From: Luzula sylvatica
Taxonomy: Eukaryota > Streptophyta > Magnoliopsida > Poales > Juncaceae
Direction: 5' to 3'
Length of the DNA stretch: 64,000 nt
Assembly: GCA_946800325.1 (NCBI GenBank)
Contig: OX326961.1
Coordinates: forward strand, 45,843,415-45,907,414
A program made the position numbers and the translations under genes. Shown here piece after piece: positions 1 to 12,256 of this stretch. Within the stretch, counting starts at the first letter, position 1. Each line of letters opens with the position of its first letter. The notes under the pieces were generated by a model that was given only the letters and a program-made list of their open reading frames with translations, made no database searches and was not told the origin of the DNA.

Positions 1-1
1 C

Positions 2-427
2 GAAATGCCGGTACAGATATACGGTGTAGTGAGAAAGGAGATATGGTACAGGCCAGACATGTATTTCTACAGAGACATGCTATACACGCTCGCTCGAAAC
101 AAAAGGCTCGAAGAAGCAAGAAACGTTTGGTCCGATTTGAAATTCGAAAATGTGCAATTCGATCAACATACATATGGTGATATAATCAGGGCATTCTGTG
201 ATGGCGGTTTGATTGATTTCGCAATGGAGTTTTACGACGACATGAGAAGCTCGTCAGACCCGCCTCTGTCGCTTCCGTTTCGGGTTATTTTGAAAGGATT
301 GGTACCTTATCCTGAATTAAGAGAGAAGGTGAAACAGGATTTCTTGGATTTGTTTCCTTATATGATCATTTACGATCCTCAAGAGGATCTGCTTGATGAT
401 TATGATGATGAAAAAAGTAGACATTAA
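2..427 (+). CDS. Pentatricopeptide repeat (PPR) protein, C-terminal part
   Basis: The reading frame is open from the left edge (base 2) to TAA at 425-427, so the gene starts outside the window; the first ATG (base 5) is probably internal. The 141 visible residues contain two helical-hairpin PPR-like units. One starts near YRPDMYFYRDMLYTLARN and is followed by KRLEEARNVWSDLK; the next is FDQHTYGDIIRAFCDGGLID followed by FAMEFYDDMR. A non-repeat tail ends in a very acidic stretch (DPQEDLLDDYDDE). PPR proteins bind organellar RNA in plastids or mitochondria and act in splicing, editing or stability. The short P-type repeats with an acidic tail recall small THA8-like proteins, but the targeting peptide and most repeats are not visible, so the subfamily and target are not assigned. 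A pyrimidine-rich and AT-rich 3' flank follows. Confidence 0.8.
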   Translation, partial: EMPVQIYGVVRKEIWYRPDMYFYRDMLYTLARNKRLEEARNVWSDLKFENVQFDQHTYGDIIRAFCDGGLIDFAMEFYDDMRSSSDPPLSLPFRVILKGLVPYPELREKVKQDFLDLFPYMIIYDPQEDLLDDYDDEKSRH

Positions 428-1531
428 TAACTTGTTTATCTTTCTCCAATTTTGTGTTAGAAATTCTTGTACTCTTGTATTAAGAAGAGTCACAAGAGGA
501 TCATTAGCTAGTCTGATTATAACCTTCGTTACAACACCAAAATTGGAATCAAATCCCTTTCTTTTAGGAACCGATTTCAATAGAAACATTAGAGATTTTG
601 GTTATGAATTTTTTTTTTTTGGTGCGGGGATGCAAAATTGGGCCGCAAATAAGTTGAAATAAAAGAGAACAATTTCTAATCAACATTAAGAAATTATTAA
701 TTATGTGTCTCTTGTTAATTACCATGTTAATTAAGTGTGTTAATCATGATATTGAAGGTGTTGTGTTGAAATCTAGGGGCAGATTACAATTTCTATGGGG
801 ACAGGATATAATGTTCCTTAGTCTATTTCTTTTCCATGGTGTGTTATACCAGGGTGAATTAGGAAGGAATATAACTGTCTCGATTTGAAGAAAGAACTAT
901 CGAGGATATGATTCGGTTAAGCGTGTTTTGGAAAATGTGAAAGGGTTGGCTTAACTTTTTGCGAGTCCTTGAAGAAGAAAGATATATATGATTTCTTTGA
1001 GAAGCATATTTGGTCGAAGTCCGTAGAATTATAAAGCCGTTGTATGGTGATCGACCATAAGGATGAATGATCATTTCCTAATTTTCCAAGCCATTTAGAT
1101 AGAGGGGATGTGTTTTGGACTTGTATATTAGTTACGTTTAAATCACGATAAATTTTTGGAAGATTGACCGTAGTGCGATTTACTTTACAATGACCTCCTA
1201 AAATTTATCGGATCCTTTCCAAAAAAAAAAGTACGGGTGAAATGGGTGTTGATTTCCAAAGAAAAGTTCGGGTAGGTTGTGAATTCGGATTGCATTCAAA
1301 ACGCTTTGCCCTACCCCCCTCCCCCCGAGAGATAGGGTAGTTCCTTTCCACGAGGAAAGTATATTTCGTAATTTTGTAATGAGGGGTAAGAACGAAATCT
1401 TTATAGGTTTAAAGGGATTCCCTGGTAAGTGGTAAGGAGCATAGTCTTCGAGACAACCTAGGATTCGTTGTGTTAGTCTGTTTCAAACAAGGGTAAATAT
1501 ATGGTGCCTCCACAAACACTCATAAGATTTC
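428..1531. other. Intergenic, no gene recognised
   Basis: 3' flank of the PPR gene, then moderately AT-rich sequence. Open frames here are under 90 codons, with no recognisable domain. There is a C-rich run near 1314-1326. No repeat copy elsewhere in the window was recognised. Confidence 0.5.
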
Positions 1532-1657
1532 TTGATGCGTCAATTGAGAGAGTTTTATTGGATTGATTGGACTTCTTAATTGAATCACAATTAAGCTTGA
1601 TCTAATTGCTAATCAATTCAAAATATCCCTACTAATCATTATCAATTGACGCATCAA
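1532..1657. mobile_element. Short palindromic MITE with TTGATGCGTCAATTGA termini
   Basis: The 16-bp sequence TTGATGCGTCAATTGA at the left end recurs as its exact reverse complement at 1642-1657, enclosing about 94 bp of AT-rich DNA. A diverged relative with TTGATGCGTCAATCGA lies at 15684-15806. No coding capacity. No clear target-site duplication was found, so the superfamily is left open. Confidence 0.6.
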
Positions 1658-1892
1658 CATACCTTTAGAGATGTTGGTGGGGATGTCATATATAACCCCT
1701 TCAAACAATTCCATCTTTGTCATGAAATAAACTAAATCATGTTTTTCAACTTTCTATTAAGTTTCAAGCCGTACTACTACCTTTGTTCGGTCGGAAAGTT
1801 GGAGTCGAGTTGAATAGCCGAGTTAATATTTTATTTCACAATATTCCATTTGACCCGAACATCACGACGGGCGTGTATTATATGATGAGGCC

Positions 1893-2169
1893 TTCTACTG
1901 TGCCCCCAGGCCCATTTCCCCCTTCAATTCATGATGAGTCACCAATTCATGATTAACCCACTAATTACGTTTATTCATTAACGATTAATCCAAAATTATT
2001 AATTTTTTAATATTCCTAATTAACTATTAATTGATGGAGATTCTAATTACATAATAGTTTTTTATTAACCATGGACTAATCGTTAATTCATCTTGTTAAT
2101 TAGGATATTAATTGGGAGATTTGACATCATCATGATTGTGTGGGGAAAATTGGGGGGGTAAAGTAGAAT
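1893..2169. mobile_element. AT-rich MITE with C/G-run termini
   Basis: The left end reads TTCTACTGTGCCCCC and the right end reads as its inverted relative (GGGGGGGTAAAGTAGAA). The interior is AT-rich and made of repeated TTAAT/ATTAA words. The same architecture recurs at 61408-61733 and, less clearly, at 4876-5121. It looks like a non-autonomous foldback family; no duplication was identified. Confidence 0.45.
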
Positions 2170-2375
2170 ATTCTTATATGATATCCTCAAACTCAAATTT
2201 AGTTTTGAAATTTGGAAATTAAACTAATACATATATTAACATAATTAACTACTAATTTAGCCACTGAAGAGTCTTGCATTGCAACCCTTCCTAGGATTTA
2301 TTAGGAGAAAAACAAAGTAATAGTACATTCATACAAGGAAAATGTAAAATGTAACAAAAAAAAGTAAAATTGTTG

Positions 2376-3148
2376 TTAATCTTGATCTCCATTATCCTGA
2401 GAACAATTCATGATGGCTTGCAGGACGGCTTTCTCTGCGACATGTTCGTCAATACATTCTACTTCGTTCTGCATGCATTTAGACAATAATGTAAAGTAAT
2501 GTTGTCATTCAAATATATTTCAAATATGTATAATGAACATCTGAAATTTTCTATTAAAAATAATGTACATATGAATTAACAGTAGAAATTAATTTTTCCT
2601 ACTTAATTACCTCTCCTCCAACAACTTGGAGCTGAAAAGAATTGGTGCATGAAGCCCTAGCTTCCAAAACATTAAGCCCCAACTCTTCGAAGGCTTCCAA
2701 TACCGCCACCAATAAACCGGGCATGTTGTTTATCGACAACACGTTTATCAACAATCCATCCCCTATACTTTCAACACTTACCTGCAAAATAATTTAACCA
2801 TGACTATATGTATTATACGAATCGTGCTTTTTAGAACGAACGAAACAATGATTCGTGTAGCTTTCGATACCATCGGCAAGGAGTTCTGATCTTCGGAAGA
2901 AGTATTTTGAATGCATGTGATTTCTTGATTCAATCTAACGACCTTCTGCTTGAGCTCTTGTATATACCTCGATGCATCTACGATTATCGAACTCTTATTT
3001 ACCTAATTAAGCACATATAAATGAAATTAAAAAGAGGAAAAAGATGGAGATTATTAAAGTAATAATAATTTACTGCATGGGAACGAGTAATGGAGCGTAG
3101 AAGCTGGAGCTTCTCATGCAAACCAGTTTTCTTGTGCTCTCTTGACAT
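2376..3148 (-). CDS. HLH transcription regulator with C-terminal ACT-like domain, SCREAM-like family
   Basis: Four exons on the minus strand, all joined in phase 0: 3148-3074, 3002-2871, 2781-2611 and 2468-2376, with GT-AG introns. They give 156 residues. Exon 1 starts MSREHKKTGLHEKLQLLRS (helix 1). Exon 2 continues NKSSIIVDASRYIQELKQKV (loop, helix 2, leucine/valine-spaced coil). Exons 3-4 carry an ACT-like fold (DGLLINVLSINNMPGLLV, then AFEELGLNVLEARAS). This matches small plant HLH-ACT proteins such as Arabidopsis At2g40435 and At3g56220. They lack a full basic region and are thought to act by dimerising with other regulators in the nucleus; that role is family knowledge, not shown here. 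The start is the only Met in frame with the conserved N-terminus. Predicted length and intron positions fit the family. Confidence 0.88.
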
Positions 3149-3400
3149 GTTTTTGTAATTTGAATATGTGTGAGTGTGAGTTGTGTGAAGTGAAGTGGTG
3201 CTTAAAAAGAGCGAAGAGTACTCCCAATTGTGAGAAGAGTACAATATTATTATCATTTCATGTGACTAAGCTGCACCAGAGAAATTCAAAATGCTAATGA
3301 TCACGTGTCGCCTTGTAACTAGAGAATTTAATTTAGAGGCCTTTTTTACTATTGTCCTCTGTTTCATCCAACTTTTCATGTTTCTATGGCCACGTTCACC

Positions 3401-3656
3401 GATGAAAATTGGGTGAAAAGTATTTTCCAATTTGCATCCCAAATTTCTTTCAATTAATAAAATTTAATTAAAAATTTAATTAATTAACTTCTAATTAAAC
3501 TAATTAATTGTCTAATAAATTAAATTTTAATTAAAATAATCAAATTAAAATTACAAATTTAATTGGAAGCAACATGGTACAAATTGAGAACAATTTTCAT
3601 CCAATTTTAATTGGTGACAACATCAACAAAAAGTTGGGTAAAATTGGAAGGCATAT
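3401..3656. repeat. AT-rich foldback repeat, copy 1
   Basis: This interval shares an ordered series of words with 21035-21298: GGGTGAAA near the left end, then TTCCAATTTGCATCC, ACTTCTAATTAAACTAAT and CAATTAATAA, and AAATTGGAAGCATA-like sequence at the right. The left and right ends are inverted relatives of each other (GGGTGAAA against TTTCACCC-type ends). Non-coding, non-autonomous, family unknown. It lies 250 bp upstream of the HLH gene start. Confidence 0.5.
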
Positions 3657-4343
3657 AACATAATATTACTTTAATTTATTACCCCAGAATTGGTAGTAAA
3701 TGTAATTACATAAGATTGAAAATGAAATAAGCCTGAAGGAAGGACTGAGCAAATGATGTGTTGCAACATGGCAAGCAATTTGTGACAGATTAATGGCAAG
3801 AGAACAAAAGAATAAGCCAATCCGATCATTTTAATACATCACGAAACATTCTTCTTCATTGCTAAACAACAAAGGAATGCCAACTCGAAGGGCACCCGTG
3901 GTCAAGCAATCCATTACTATGTTTTTTTTTCTTTTCTTCAACCTCCTCCATTAGCTTCTTTCCTCTAAAGTTGGCAAAAACCAATTGTAGTTCATTGCAA
4001 TAAATATTCATACATAATACAAATACAAATGATAATATGTTAAATAACGACCAGCAGAAGAGAACATGTGACAAACGGAGCATATTATTGGTTTAGTATT
4101 GATCATTATTCCCACTGGCACGTAACGTCGTACCCACACACTTTTCAGGGCTCATTTGATACGACTACACCATGATCATTCATGCATATGCTCTGTTAAT
4201 TAGTGTTGGATCATGCAGAGATACATACATGCATCATGATTGTGGAGATATGATATGAGGTATAAAGCAGAGGAATCTGCTCGTGACAAGGGACGTCATG
4301 GAAAGTTACGAAGGCGTCAAAACTTCTCCTTGTTTTTTTTAGT

Positions 4344-4344
<1 letters not shown>
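3657..4344. other. Intergenic, one doubtful small ORF
   Basis: No confident gene. A minus-strand frame at 4083-3862 (73 codons) opens with a hydrophobic segment resembling a signal peptide, but it matches no peptide-hormone consensus that I recognise and has no obvious TATA box. Confidence 0.4.

Positions 4345-4388
<44 letters not shown>
4345..4388. repeat. (AG)n microsatellite
   Basis: About 22 uninterrupted AG units. Confidence 0.95.
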
Positions 4389-4393
<5 letters not shown>

Positions 4394-4875
4394 TGGGAAT
4401 GAATTGGAGTTGTAAATGGCTCCGAGAGAGGGAAAATATAGTTGGGACTTTAAAATTCATTCCAACATGCTTGATGAGAGGGTAAAAAATAATTAAACGT
4501 GTTGATTAACCTTTATAATTTATTCAACTAAATATTAATTGGCACGTAACGAATTTGTATTACGATCATGGTCTCGGAGAATAATTGTTCATTGTCAAAC
4601 TGTATGAAACTTGCTTTTCCAGATAAATTAAAGGTAAGAATTGAAATTCATGAAAACATTGTATGCTTAACGTATTCCATATTCAAGGTTTACTAGATAT
4701 TGTAAAAATAAGATGTAGACGCGGATGGAGTAAAGTAATGTATGCTTAACGAATAGTACATTCATACAAAGTAATGTATAATGTAGAAACCATTGCACAA
4801 AATCAAATACTCACATATATAATTAGTTCATTATCAGCATGAGTAGATGATTGTGCTAATAAAAATTTGGGAAAT

Positions 4876-5121
4876 TATACCATACCCCTCAAACATCCCT
4901 CACCATCCTACCATCCTGGATCCGTACAAAATTTGGGTTTTGCATCAATACATCTCCCCAAATTGTACCCCACATTTTCGATTGTTTGTTAATTCAAATT
5001 TCAATTCAAAGTTAATTCAAAGTTAATTACCGGTTAATACATTGGTATCAAAATTAATAATTTTAATTAACGGTTAATATATTTTTGGGTGCAAATTTTA
5101 TGTTTGAGGGGTTCCATATAT
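4876..5121. mobile_element. AT-rich foldback MITE with ACCCCTCAAACAT termini
   Basis: The left end contains CATACCCCTCAAACAT and the right end contains ATGTTTGAGGGGTTCC, an inverted copy of the 13-bp core. The interior contains repeated AATTCAAAGTTAATT words. No ORF. Confidence 0.5.
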
Positions 5122-5416
5122 GAGCCCTAAAAATTTTATGTGGTGTGCTCTACTATATAGATATGAAGGAAATAATCAAATGGAACATGATCAAATTAAT
5201 GAGCTTAGAATAACAATTTGACAATCGAATGATTGATGGCGAATCTGTGGAAGATATGTACATAGGTATGTCACATATAAAAAACGAATACGCCTCTCTG
5301 GTTGTCGTTGATTTTGTATTTGGCTGTTTGGTTTGTGGTGTTATTTGCTTTTTGTTTGTACTTTATTTTGTGTTGTAATGTTCGGTTTGTGTTGATTGTG
5401 TTAGTTGGATTGTGTG

Positions 5417-5700
5417 CAGGGGCGGATCCAGGATCAATATATAAGGGGGTTGAAATTTATGGGGGGCCGAAATAAAAAAAAAAATCAAAATATGGATTGA
5501 GGATATTAAACTCAAGACCTTCAATCTCCCAAACATCAACTTTACCATTATACTATTCTAATCTTTGTGAAATACAAACAACTTTATCATATTTATTATT
5601 TTTCAAACGAGCAAAATCACCTTATTTTCTCGCTAACACATCAGTTCTTGATTTCATAAGGAGGAGGGGGGGCTCCCCCCCCCCCCCCCCCCCCCCCCCT
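5417..5700. mobile_element. Decayed non-autonomous element beginning CAGGGGCGGATCCAGGA
   Basis: CAGGGGCGGATCCAGGA is a terminus I recognise from many dispersed plant repeats. Here the sequence ends in a G-run followed by a 25-base C-run (5675-5699). No intact ORF. The superfamily is not proven, as no duplication was found. The homopolymer length may be affected by sequencing. Confidence 0.45.
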
Positions 5701-6200
5701 AAATACACCATTGATTGTGTGATGTTTTATGTTTCGTGATTTATTTTTTTCATGTTTCATTTCATTGCAAAAAATTAACGTACAACACATCAACAAATCC
5801 AAATAAGATATCCATTTTGCACTACTTAAAAATATCTATAATTTTCTTATATTAATAATTTTCTAATTGGTAATTAAATTTTTTTTAAAAGTAATGTTGA
5901 AGTTGCGAGAAAAACATTGTCAAAAAATTACATTCCAAATAAACAAACATTCTTGTAGACGATTTTGAGTGGATAAATGATAATTGAAAATTACAAACAA
6001 GATATACAAATTATATATTACTTAAGAAGATCTAAACTTTTGGCATTTAATTATTTTCTAATTCTCAATCGAAACCGATCAAAAAGAATGTTAAAGTTGT
6101 AACAAAAACAATGCTCAAAATCCTACAAAACATGATTAGGCACTTTCCTCAAGCTTTCAAGCGAAAGTGGTCAAACCTGAAATCTCGCCCCCTCTCACTT

Positions 6201-6440
6201 AGGGTGTGTTTGCTCGGGCAGTTTTGTACTAGTAGTAGTTGCAGGAAGCCAATATATAAATATCAGGAAACTACGATAGCATGAATATTCAAAAGCTACG
6301 AGTTTAAGATGTTTAGGGCGTGTTTGCTAGGTCAGTTTTGTGTAGCAGCAGGAAACTCGTAGTTGCAGGAAATCAATATATGAATATCAGGAAACTCTGG
6401 TAGCAGGAAAATGCAAAAACTGTGATTGTAGGATGTTCAA
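6201..6440 (+). repeat. Direct duplication of a ~115-bp unit beginning AGGGTGTGTTTGCT / AGGGCGTGTTTGCT
   Basis: The units at 6201-6314 and 6315-6440 share GTGTTTGCT, CAGTTTTGT, AATATATRAATATCAGGAAACT and an A-rich end. AGGGCGTGTTTGCT resembles the GGGCCTGTTTGG class of plant DNA-transposon termini. A related sequence (TTTTGATGAAAATCATAGGATT) reappears at 7600-7621, just beyond the TTA-rich block, so that block may be an expansion inside one element. Confidence 0.5.
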
Positions 6441-6469
6441 AAGGTGTTTGATGAAAACCTAGGATTGTT

Positions 6470-6698
6470 GTTGTTGTGTTGTTGTTGTTGTTATTATTAT
6501 TATTATTATTACTTTTCTACATTTTTATTATGTATTATTTTATTATTATTATTGTTGTTATTATTATTACTTTTCTACATTTTTATTATGTATTATAATT
6601 ATTATAATAATTATTATTATTATTACTTTTCTACATTTTTATTATGTATTATTATTATTATTATTATTATTATTACTTTTCTAGATTTTTATTATGTA

Positions 6699-6739
<41 letters not shown>

Positions 6740-6750
6740 TTACTTTTCTA

Positions 6751-6786
<36 letters not shown>

Positions 6787-6793
6787 TTTTCTA

Positions 6794-6826
<33 letters not shown>

Positions 6827-6851
6827 TTTTCTACATTTTTATTATGTATTA

Positions 6852-6884
<33 letters not shown>

Positions 6885-6909
6885 TTTTCCACATTTTTAT
6901 TATGTATTA

Positions 6910-6956
<47 letters not shown>

Positions 6957-6987
6957 CTTTTCTACATTTTGATTATGTATTATTTTC

Positions 6988-7033
<46 letters not shown>

Positions 7034-7087
7034 TTTTCTACATTTTTATTATGTATTATTTTATTACTATTGTTATTATTATTATTA

Positions 7088-7147
<60 letters not shown>

Positions 7148-7170
7148 GTTATTATTATTATTATCATAGA
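6470..7170 (+). repeat. Composite (TTA)n array with a recurring CTTTTCTACATTTTTATTATG spacer
   Basis: About 700 bp of TTA triplets are interrupted about ten times by the near-constant word ACTTTTCTACATTTTTATT, at roughly 40-75 bp spacing (near 6510, 6568, 6625, 6676, 6744, 6785, 6827, 6883, 6956 and 7032). This is a minisatellite with microsatellite filler of variable length. The long Leu/Ile/Tyr frames across it come from triplet composition and are not genes. Confidence 0.85.
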
Positions 7171-7814
7171 TATAGAATTGGCTAACATTGAGAATTTTAT
7201 TTTTTAATTGTATCGCTTTCTAGTTGTAATTTTACTAAAATAATTATTTCTTATTATAATTAGTATCATTTATTATTATTATTATTAATTGCTAAATTAA
7301 AGTAAGCAACACATAAAAATATTAAAATTATAACATTCAATAGCCATAAAATTATTACCTAACAAGAAAAAATTATATTAAAATTAAAGAACCAATGAAA
7401 ATTAAAGTAAGCAACACTCCCTTCCTAGCCAAAAATCAAGTCCAATTGGATTTTTCAAACCCAACAACAAACCACACTTTTACTTCACATCCTAGCCTTC
7501 CTACCCACAAAACCACAAATCCTATGTGGTGGCCGAGCACTCCCAAAAAGTATTTTTTCAAAACCGGCTAAGTTGCACTTCCTATTGCTTAAAAGGTCTT
7601 TTGATGAAAATCATAGGATTAGATGTACTATCAAAATAATAAAATTAATTGAATTGTATTATGTCTTATGAAATTTTATAACTATCATATTTGTTTCTTA
7701 ATCATATCAAAATATTATAATTACGCCACATAAATAAATCGTACGAATAATTTAATTTCTAAATTATTATTATTATTATTATTAATTTCTAAATACATTT
7801 TTAATTATGCACTA

Positions 7815-7848
<34 letters not shown>

Positions 7849-8157
7849 TTCTAAATATATTTTTAATTATGTATTAATTTTTTATTATTACAATTATTAT
7901 TATTATTATTATTATTATCTAAATAATTTTTTAATTATGTTTCATTTTTTTATAAGAATTAATATTATTATTTTTATTACTTTATAAATACATTTTTAAT
8001 TATGTAGTAATTTTTTTTAATTATTATTATTATTACCATTAATTTTTATAGAATATTATATTTTAATACAATTAAATTTTAGAGAATATTATTTTTTTAA
8101 TTACATTTAATTTCTTGCATTAATTATGTACTAATTTGTAGTGTTTATTTCTTCTAA
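7171..8157. other. AT-rich intergenic with short (TTA)n tracts
   Basis: No gene seen. Repeated TTATTATTA tracts occur near 7766, 7818 and 7898, each followed by TTTCTAAATA-ATTTTTAATTATG, a loose ~80-bp tandem periodicity. Confidence 0.5.
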
Positions 8158-9465
8158 CTAGGAGATTACCCGCGCTTCGCGGCGGTTTTGTTTCGTTTGA
8201 TTTATCATACACATAATATATAGTTATGATTTATCGGAATCAAATATAAGACTTTATAAAAATAAATATCATATTGATTAACAAAGTTTGATTATGACAA
8301 AATTATTATATTCTTTTTGAATATGACACATTGCAAATATTTATTTAATATTTTAATACAACATATACAAAAAAGAATAACCGTCACTATAAAATAATAA
8401 AACAACATGCGTGGACATAAACAAAAATCAAAACCATATGATACTCTAAATTTTCATATCTAAAATTAATAATAGTAACATTGTAAAAGTTAAAAAAAAT
8501 TATTTGTGTCATTCTTATTATTGAAAAATATTATATAAGTTAAAGAAATTATTTGTGTTTAGTAAATAAATATATTTCATTATTTCTTTTAGAGATTAAC
8601 ATGAAAATGTTTTAAGTAAAAACGCAAATATAACATAATTGTTTTGAAAATAATAATAATAATTAGGATGTGCAATTTTTTTTCAATTAAGTGTCTGAAA
8701 ATAATAATAATTAGGATTATAAGTCATTAATGTAATTATATGTTTTATATTTTTATTTTACATAATTTTTTTTATAATTTTATGTTAGAGAAAAGTATTG
8801 AATATATAATAATAGCATACTTAATAGTATGTGCAATTTTTATCAATTGTAGTTTTAAAAATAATAATTATTAGGCTTACAAGTCATTAATGTATTCTAC
8901 TTATTTTTATATCTTTTTTTACATAATTATTTTCATAATTTTAAGTTAGAGAAAAATATTAAATATATGATAATATGGATCTCAAAATAAAGATAAAATT
9001 CAAGCGAATATATTTCTTAATTTTTTTATTTTATATTATGAAAATAATAACAATATTTGATGTATTTATGATATTATATATTAATTTATTAATGTTAGAT
9101 ATTTAAACTCTTCACATTCTATTTGTATTCACAATTGATCATGTAACATATTGTGAAAAAATTCAAAATCAAATACAATTGGTTCAACATGAACCTAACA
9201 AATAATATTTTGACACGTCATCAGTGTAAGGTGATGTGGCCTTCTAAAATTCCTTAAAAGTATGTGTAAAATAAGGGACACATAAATATCTACAAATAAA
9301 ACATAATCATACAAAATCAAAAATTAATCTATGGTTCATATATTGCCACATATCAAAATCTAATGGTTGAAATAATTGTGATGATGTGGCATGATGAAAT
9401 TGCATTGTGATGATGTGGCATGAGGAAATTGCATAAAGATGGGTCCAAAATAAGGGGGTTGGTAA
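8158..9465 (-). mobile_element. Helitron-like element, copy A
   Basis: Read on the minus strand, the 3' end is CCGCGAAGCGCGG (5-bp stem CCGCG/CGCGG with a 3-nt loop), then a short AT-rich linker and terminal CTAG, with T as the next host base. This is the Helitron 3' signature. A second copy with the same end and near-identical body lies at 38101-39419. Both run to ...GTCCAAAATAAGGGGGTTGGTAA at the other end. The expected 5' TC is not obvious there. No Rep/helicase ORF, so it is non-autonomous. Confidence 0.7.
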
Positions 9466-9849
9466 TTACATTTAATTGAATAAATCAATTTATTATTTAA
9501 GAATTTGTTCACATATTTATTTCTTTAACAATTTCTTGCACCAATTCTAATAAAAAATGATCTCAGAGGTAAGTTTTGCAAATGGCTCAATTCAATTACA
9601 TTTCCTACGTTTGACTTTCATAGGATTGGAACACCCAAATTTATTTCGTATACAAATCAAAGTTTTACATCCAAACCGTGATTCAAAACTTAAGTGGGGA
9701 GTGTGATTTGGTCAACCGGCGAATGTGAGTAAATGTGTTTCATTTCGGTTATGATTTTTTTGAACATAACGTGATCTGACAAATTTTATGGGCCAAATTA
9801 GAGCCGAAGGAGTTCTGAAAAATTTTGTGCTAATTGAATGCTACTTATG
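9466..9849. other. Intergenic
   Basis: Nothing recognisable; AT-rich, no ORF. Confidence 0.4.
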
Positions 9850-10403
9850 TTACTTCAAAAATGAAGAAGTATCCTGAGAATACGGATATCCGATACGGAT
9901 ACGGATACGGATACGATACGGTTCGGATACGTATCGGATACGCCTTATGACATATCCGATTATTTTAATATTTATTTTTTCCGATACGGCGGGGATACAA
10001 CATGATACGGTAGGATACGGTTGTGATACGTTCAGGATACGATTGGAATACTTCATTTATGATATTTCGGTCAATTATATATTTTTGTCCATAATATTTT
10101 TAAATAAATTATATATAATACTTCTATGATACTTCTAAATTAGTCCTACGATACTTCTAGAATAAATTTAGGATACTTTTATGATACTTGCATTATTTGA
10201 TTTTATTTATTGTCATGATATTTAATTTAAAAATATTATTAATTTATTATTTAAATTATTATTTATTTATTTATTATATACAATATAAATATATTAAAAT
10301 AATAACTATATAGTCGTATTCATATCCGTGATTTTTTGAAAAATTATCGTATAACCGTATCCGTATCGAATTCGATACTCGTATTCGTATCCGTGCAACA
10401 TAG
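9850..10403. mobile_element. GATACG/CGTATC-rich foldback element, copy 1 (left end unclear)
   Basis: Dense GGATACGGATACG words occur at 9870-9945 and inverted CGTATCCGTATC words at 10310-10395, ending GTGCAACATAG. This matches the family defined by the complete copy at 30727-31207 (TGTTGCGCGGATAC terminus). The left terminus here is altered. No coding sequence. Confidence 0.55.
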
Positions 10404-11035
10404 GATGGTACCTGTCAAAAAAAAAAATAAAAAAAAAAATAAAACTACCAGGTTAGCATGACGTGTTTTCAATTTTCTTTAAATGCAGATATTTTCAAGA
10501 AAACCAATTTCAAATTAGAAGCACCAAAATAAAAATAATAATAACTAGTATATATAATATGATATGAACGTGAACATATCAGAAAGGGTCAGAAAGAGGC
10601 CTATCTAACCCTAATACTTATCACTCAAAACTCATAATTTTTCTCCGCATATTTACCAAAATCCCCCGCAATTTTCCCATTTCAAATCCAACCAGTTTGT
10701 GAAAATGAATTCCTGCATGTACATTAAGTCCTAGGATTTGGCTTCCCGTAGTAATTTTGACAAACATCTCGTGACACATTATCCCTGTTCATAAAATTTG
10801 TTCTTACTGGCGCCTCATAACTTGCATCCACAGCAAATACCTGCATGCATGCATGCATATTCCATTTAGGCCCATACCTTCCTGCAACTTGCATGCTTCA
10901 TGTCATTTGATCATTGGTATACAAATACTAAAATTATCAATTATTTTAAATAATAAAACAAACAACTTGTACAAACATTAAAAATTCAAATATTACCAAT
11001 AACTAATTCATAAAACATCCAAAATTTTCATATTA
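10404..11035. other. Intergenic
   Basis: No gene. There is a short (TGCA)n run near 10844-10858. Confidence 0.4.
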
Positions 11036-11254
11036 TGAAATATTTTCGGATATTTTTTGAGAATTGGGTTCGGGTTCGGATTCAAGTAACGGGTAGACTC
11101 ACGGGTAAAAATTTATTTCCGTATCCGAATCCGAACCGAAGCGGGTATTTTTTTCGGATATTACCCGATCTGCGAGTATTTTTCGAATATTACCCGTCCC
11201 GTTCGGATCGGGTACCCGCGAGTTCGGGTTTTACCCGATCCATTACCATCCCTA
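11036..11254. mobile_element. ACCCGA/TCGGGT-rich element with hAT-like terminus
   Basis: Rich in TTCGGGTT, ACCCGATC and CGGATATT words arranged in both orientations. The right end, read in reverse, is TAGGGATGGTAATGG, similar to the TAGGG(A/G)TGGCAA termini of plant hAT-type non-autonomous elements. Left boundary uncertain. Confidence 0.45.
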
Positions 11255-12256
11255 CTCATCACAACAAATGAAAGATTGATTCTTAAATTACATTATCCGA
11301 TTTTTTTGGAAAAACAAACAGTATATCTTACATTGTTATGTTGATAAAATAAATTGAATCATTAAATATATGTCTTGTTCGACAAAAATCTAGATGAACG
11401 ACTGTTGTCTCGACCCTCCGATCCCTATTAAGATCAGTTCCGAACCTGACGCTTTACGAGGGCACCTTGGATACTCTATTAGAGTGACTGACTAGTCGAG
11501 GTTTTCATGTGATATATGCGTACTAAGTAGTCAGTACCAAATGTCACGTGATAAGAGCACCTTGGGAAGTACATTCACATGCAAATTTGGAAGGCAAATA
11601 GAAACAAATAATATAAATATAAATTAAGTATAAAGTGGCGTCATAAGAAGCGTCGTGTTGTACGCCACGTACGCGTATGAAGAGAGTTAAATATCTATAA
11701 ATATTACTATTGAGGTCGATAATTAAGGTATATGTATGTAGGGCACCAAGAGCCAAGGGAGTTTTGGTTGGTTATCTGCCAACACGTCATCCACTTCTTT
11801 CGTGACTTTTGTCTCTCCCCCATCACATTTGCCATTCATTCATTCTCAATTATCATGCTCACAGACCAATTTCACAGTGCACAATTTTGAGATTTTGGGG
11901 CTGGAGTATTATCAAATGGATTTGTGTCCTGAGAGAATAGAAATTAATAGAGTCGGAATATAAAACTTATGAAATAGTTGATACATTGATAATTTGATTC
12001 TAACAATGTTTTAGAAACCTAGCCGTTATTAGATTTAGGTTTTAGATATATTGTATCTAACTATGTTTTCAAAACTAGCCCGTTATTTAAAATGCATATA
12101 TATATGATTCTTTTATTCTAATAGCGGCAGGTCGTAGGGAATTTTTATCGACTCGTCATTAGTAATTATTACATACCGGTCATAGATTATAAGGTTCATT
12201 TTTATCAACGGCCCGTCGAGAATACATAGGCTTGTCGGTAATATATTTATTTGTTA
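11255..12256. other. Intergenic
   Basis: No gene recognised; the minus-strand frame at 11756-11544 has no domain or codon signal. Confidence 0.4.

Noticed and set aside
6444..7207. Long open frames (up to 214 codons) of Leu, Ile and Tyr
   Set aside because: They are the three readings of (TTA)n/(TAT)n/(ATT)n filler, without any other composition, and vanish outside the repeat.
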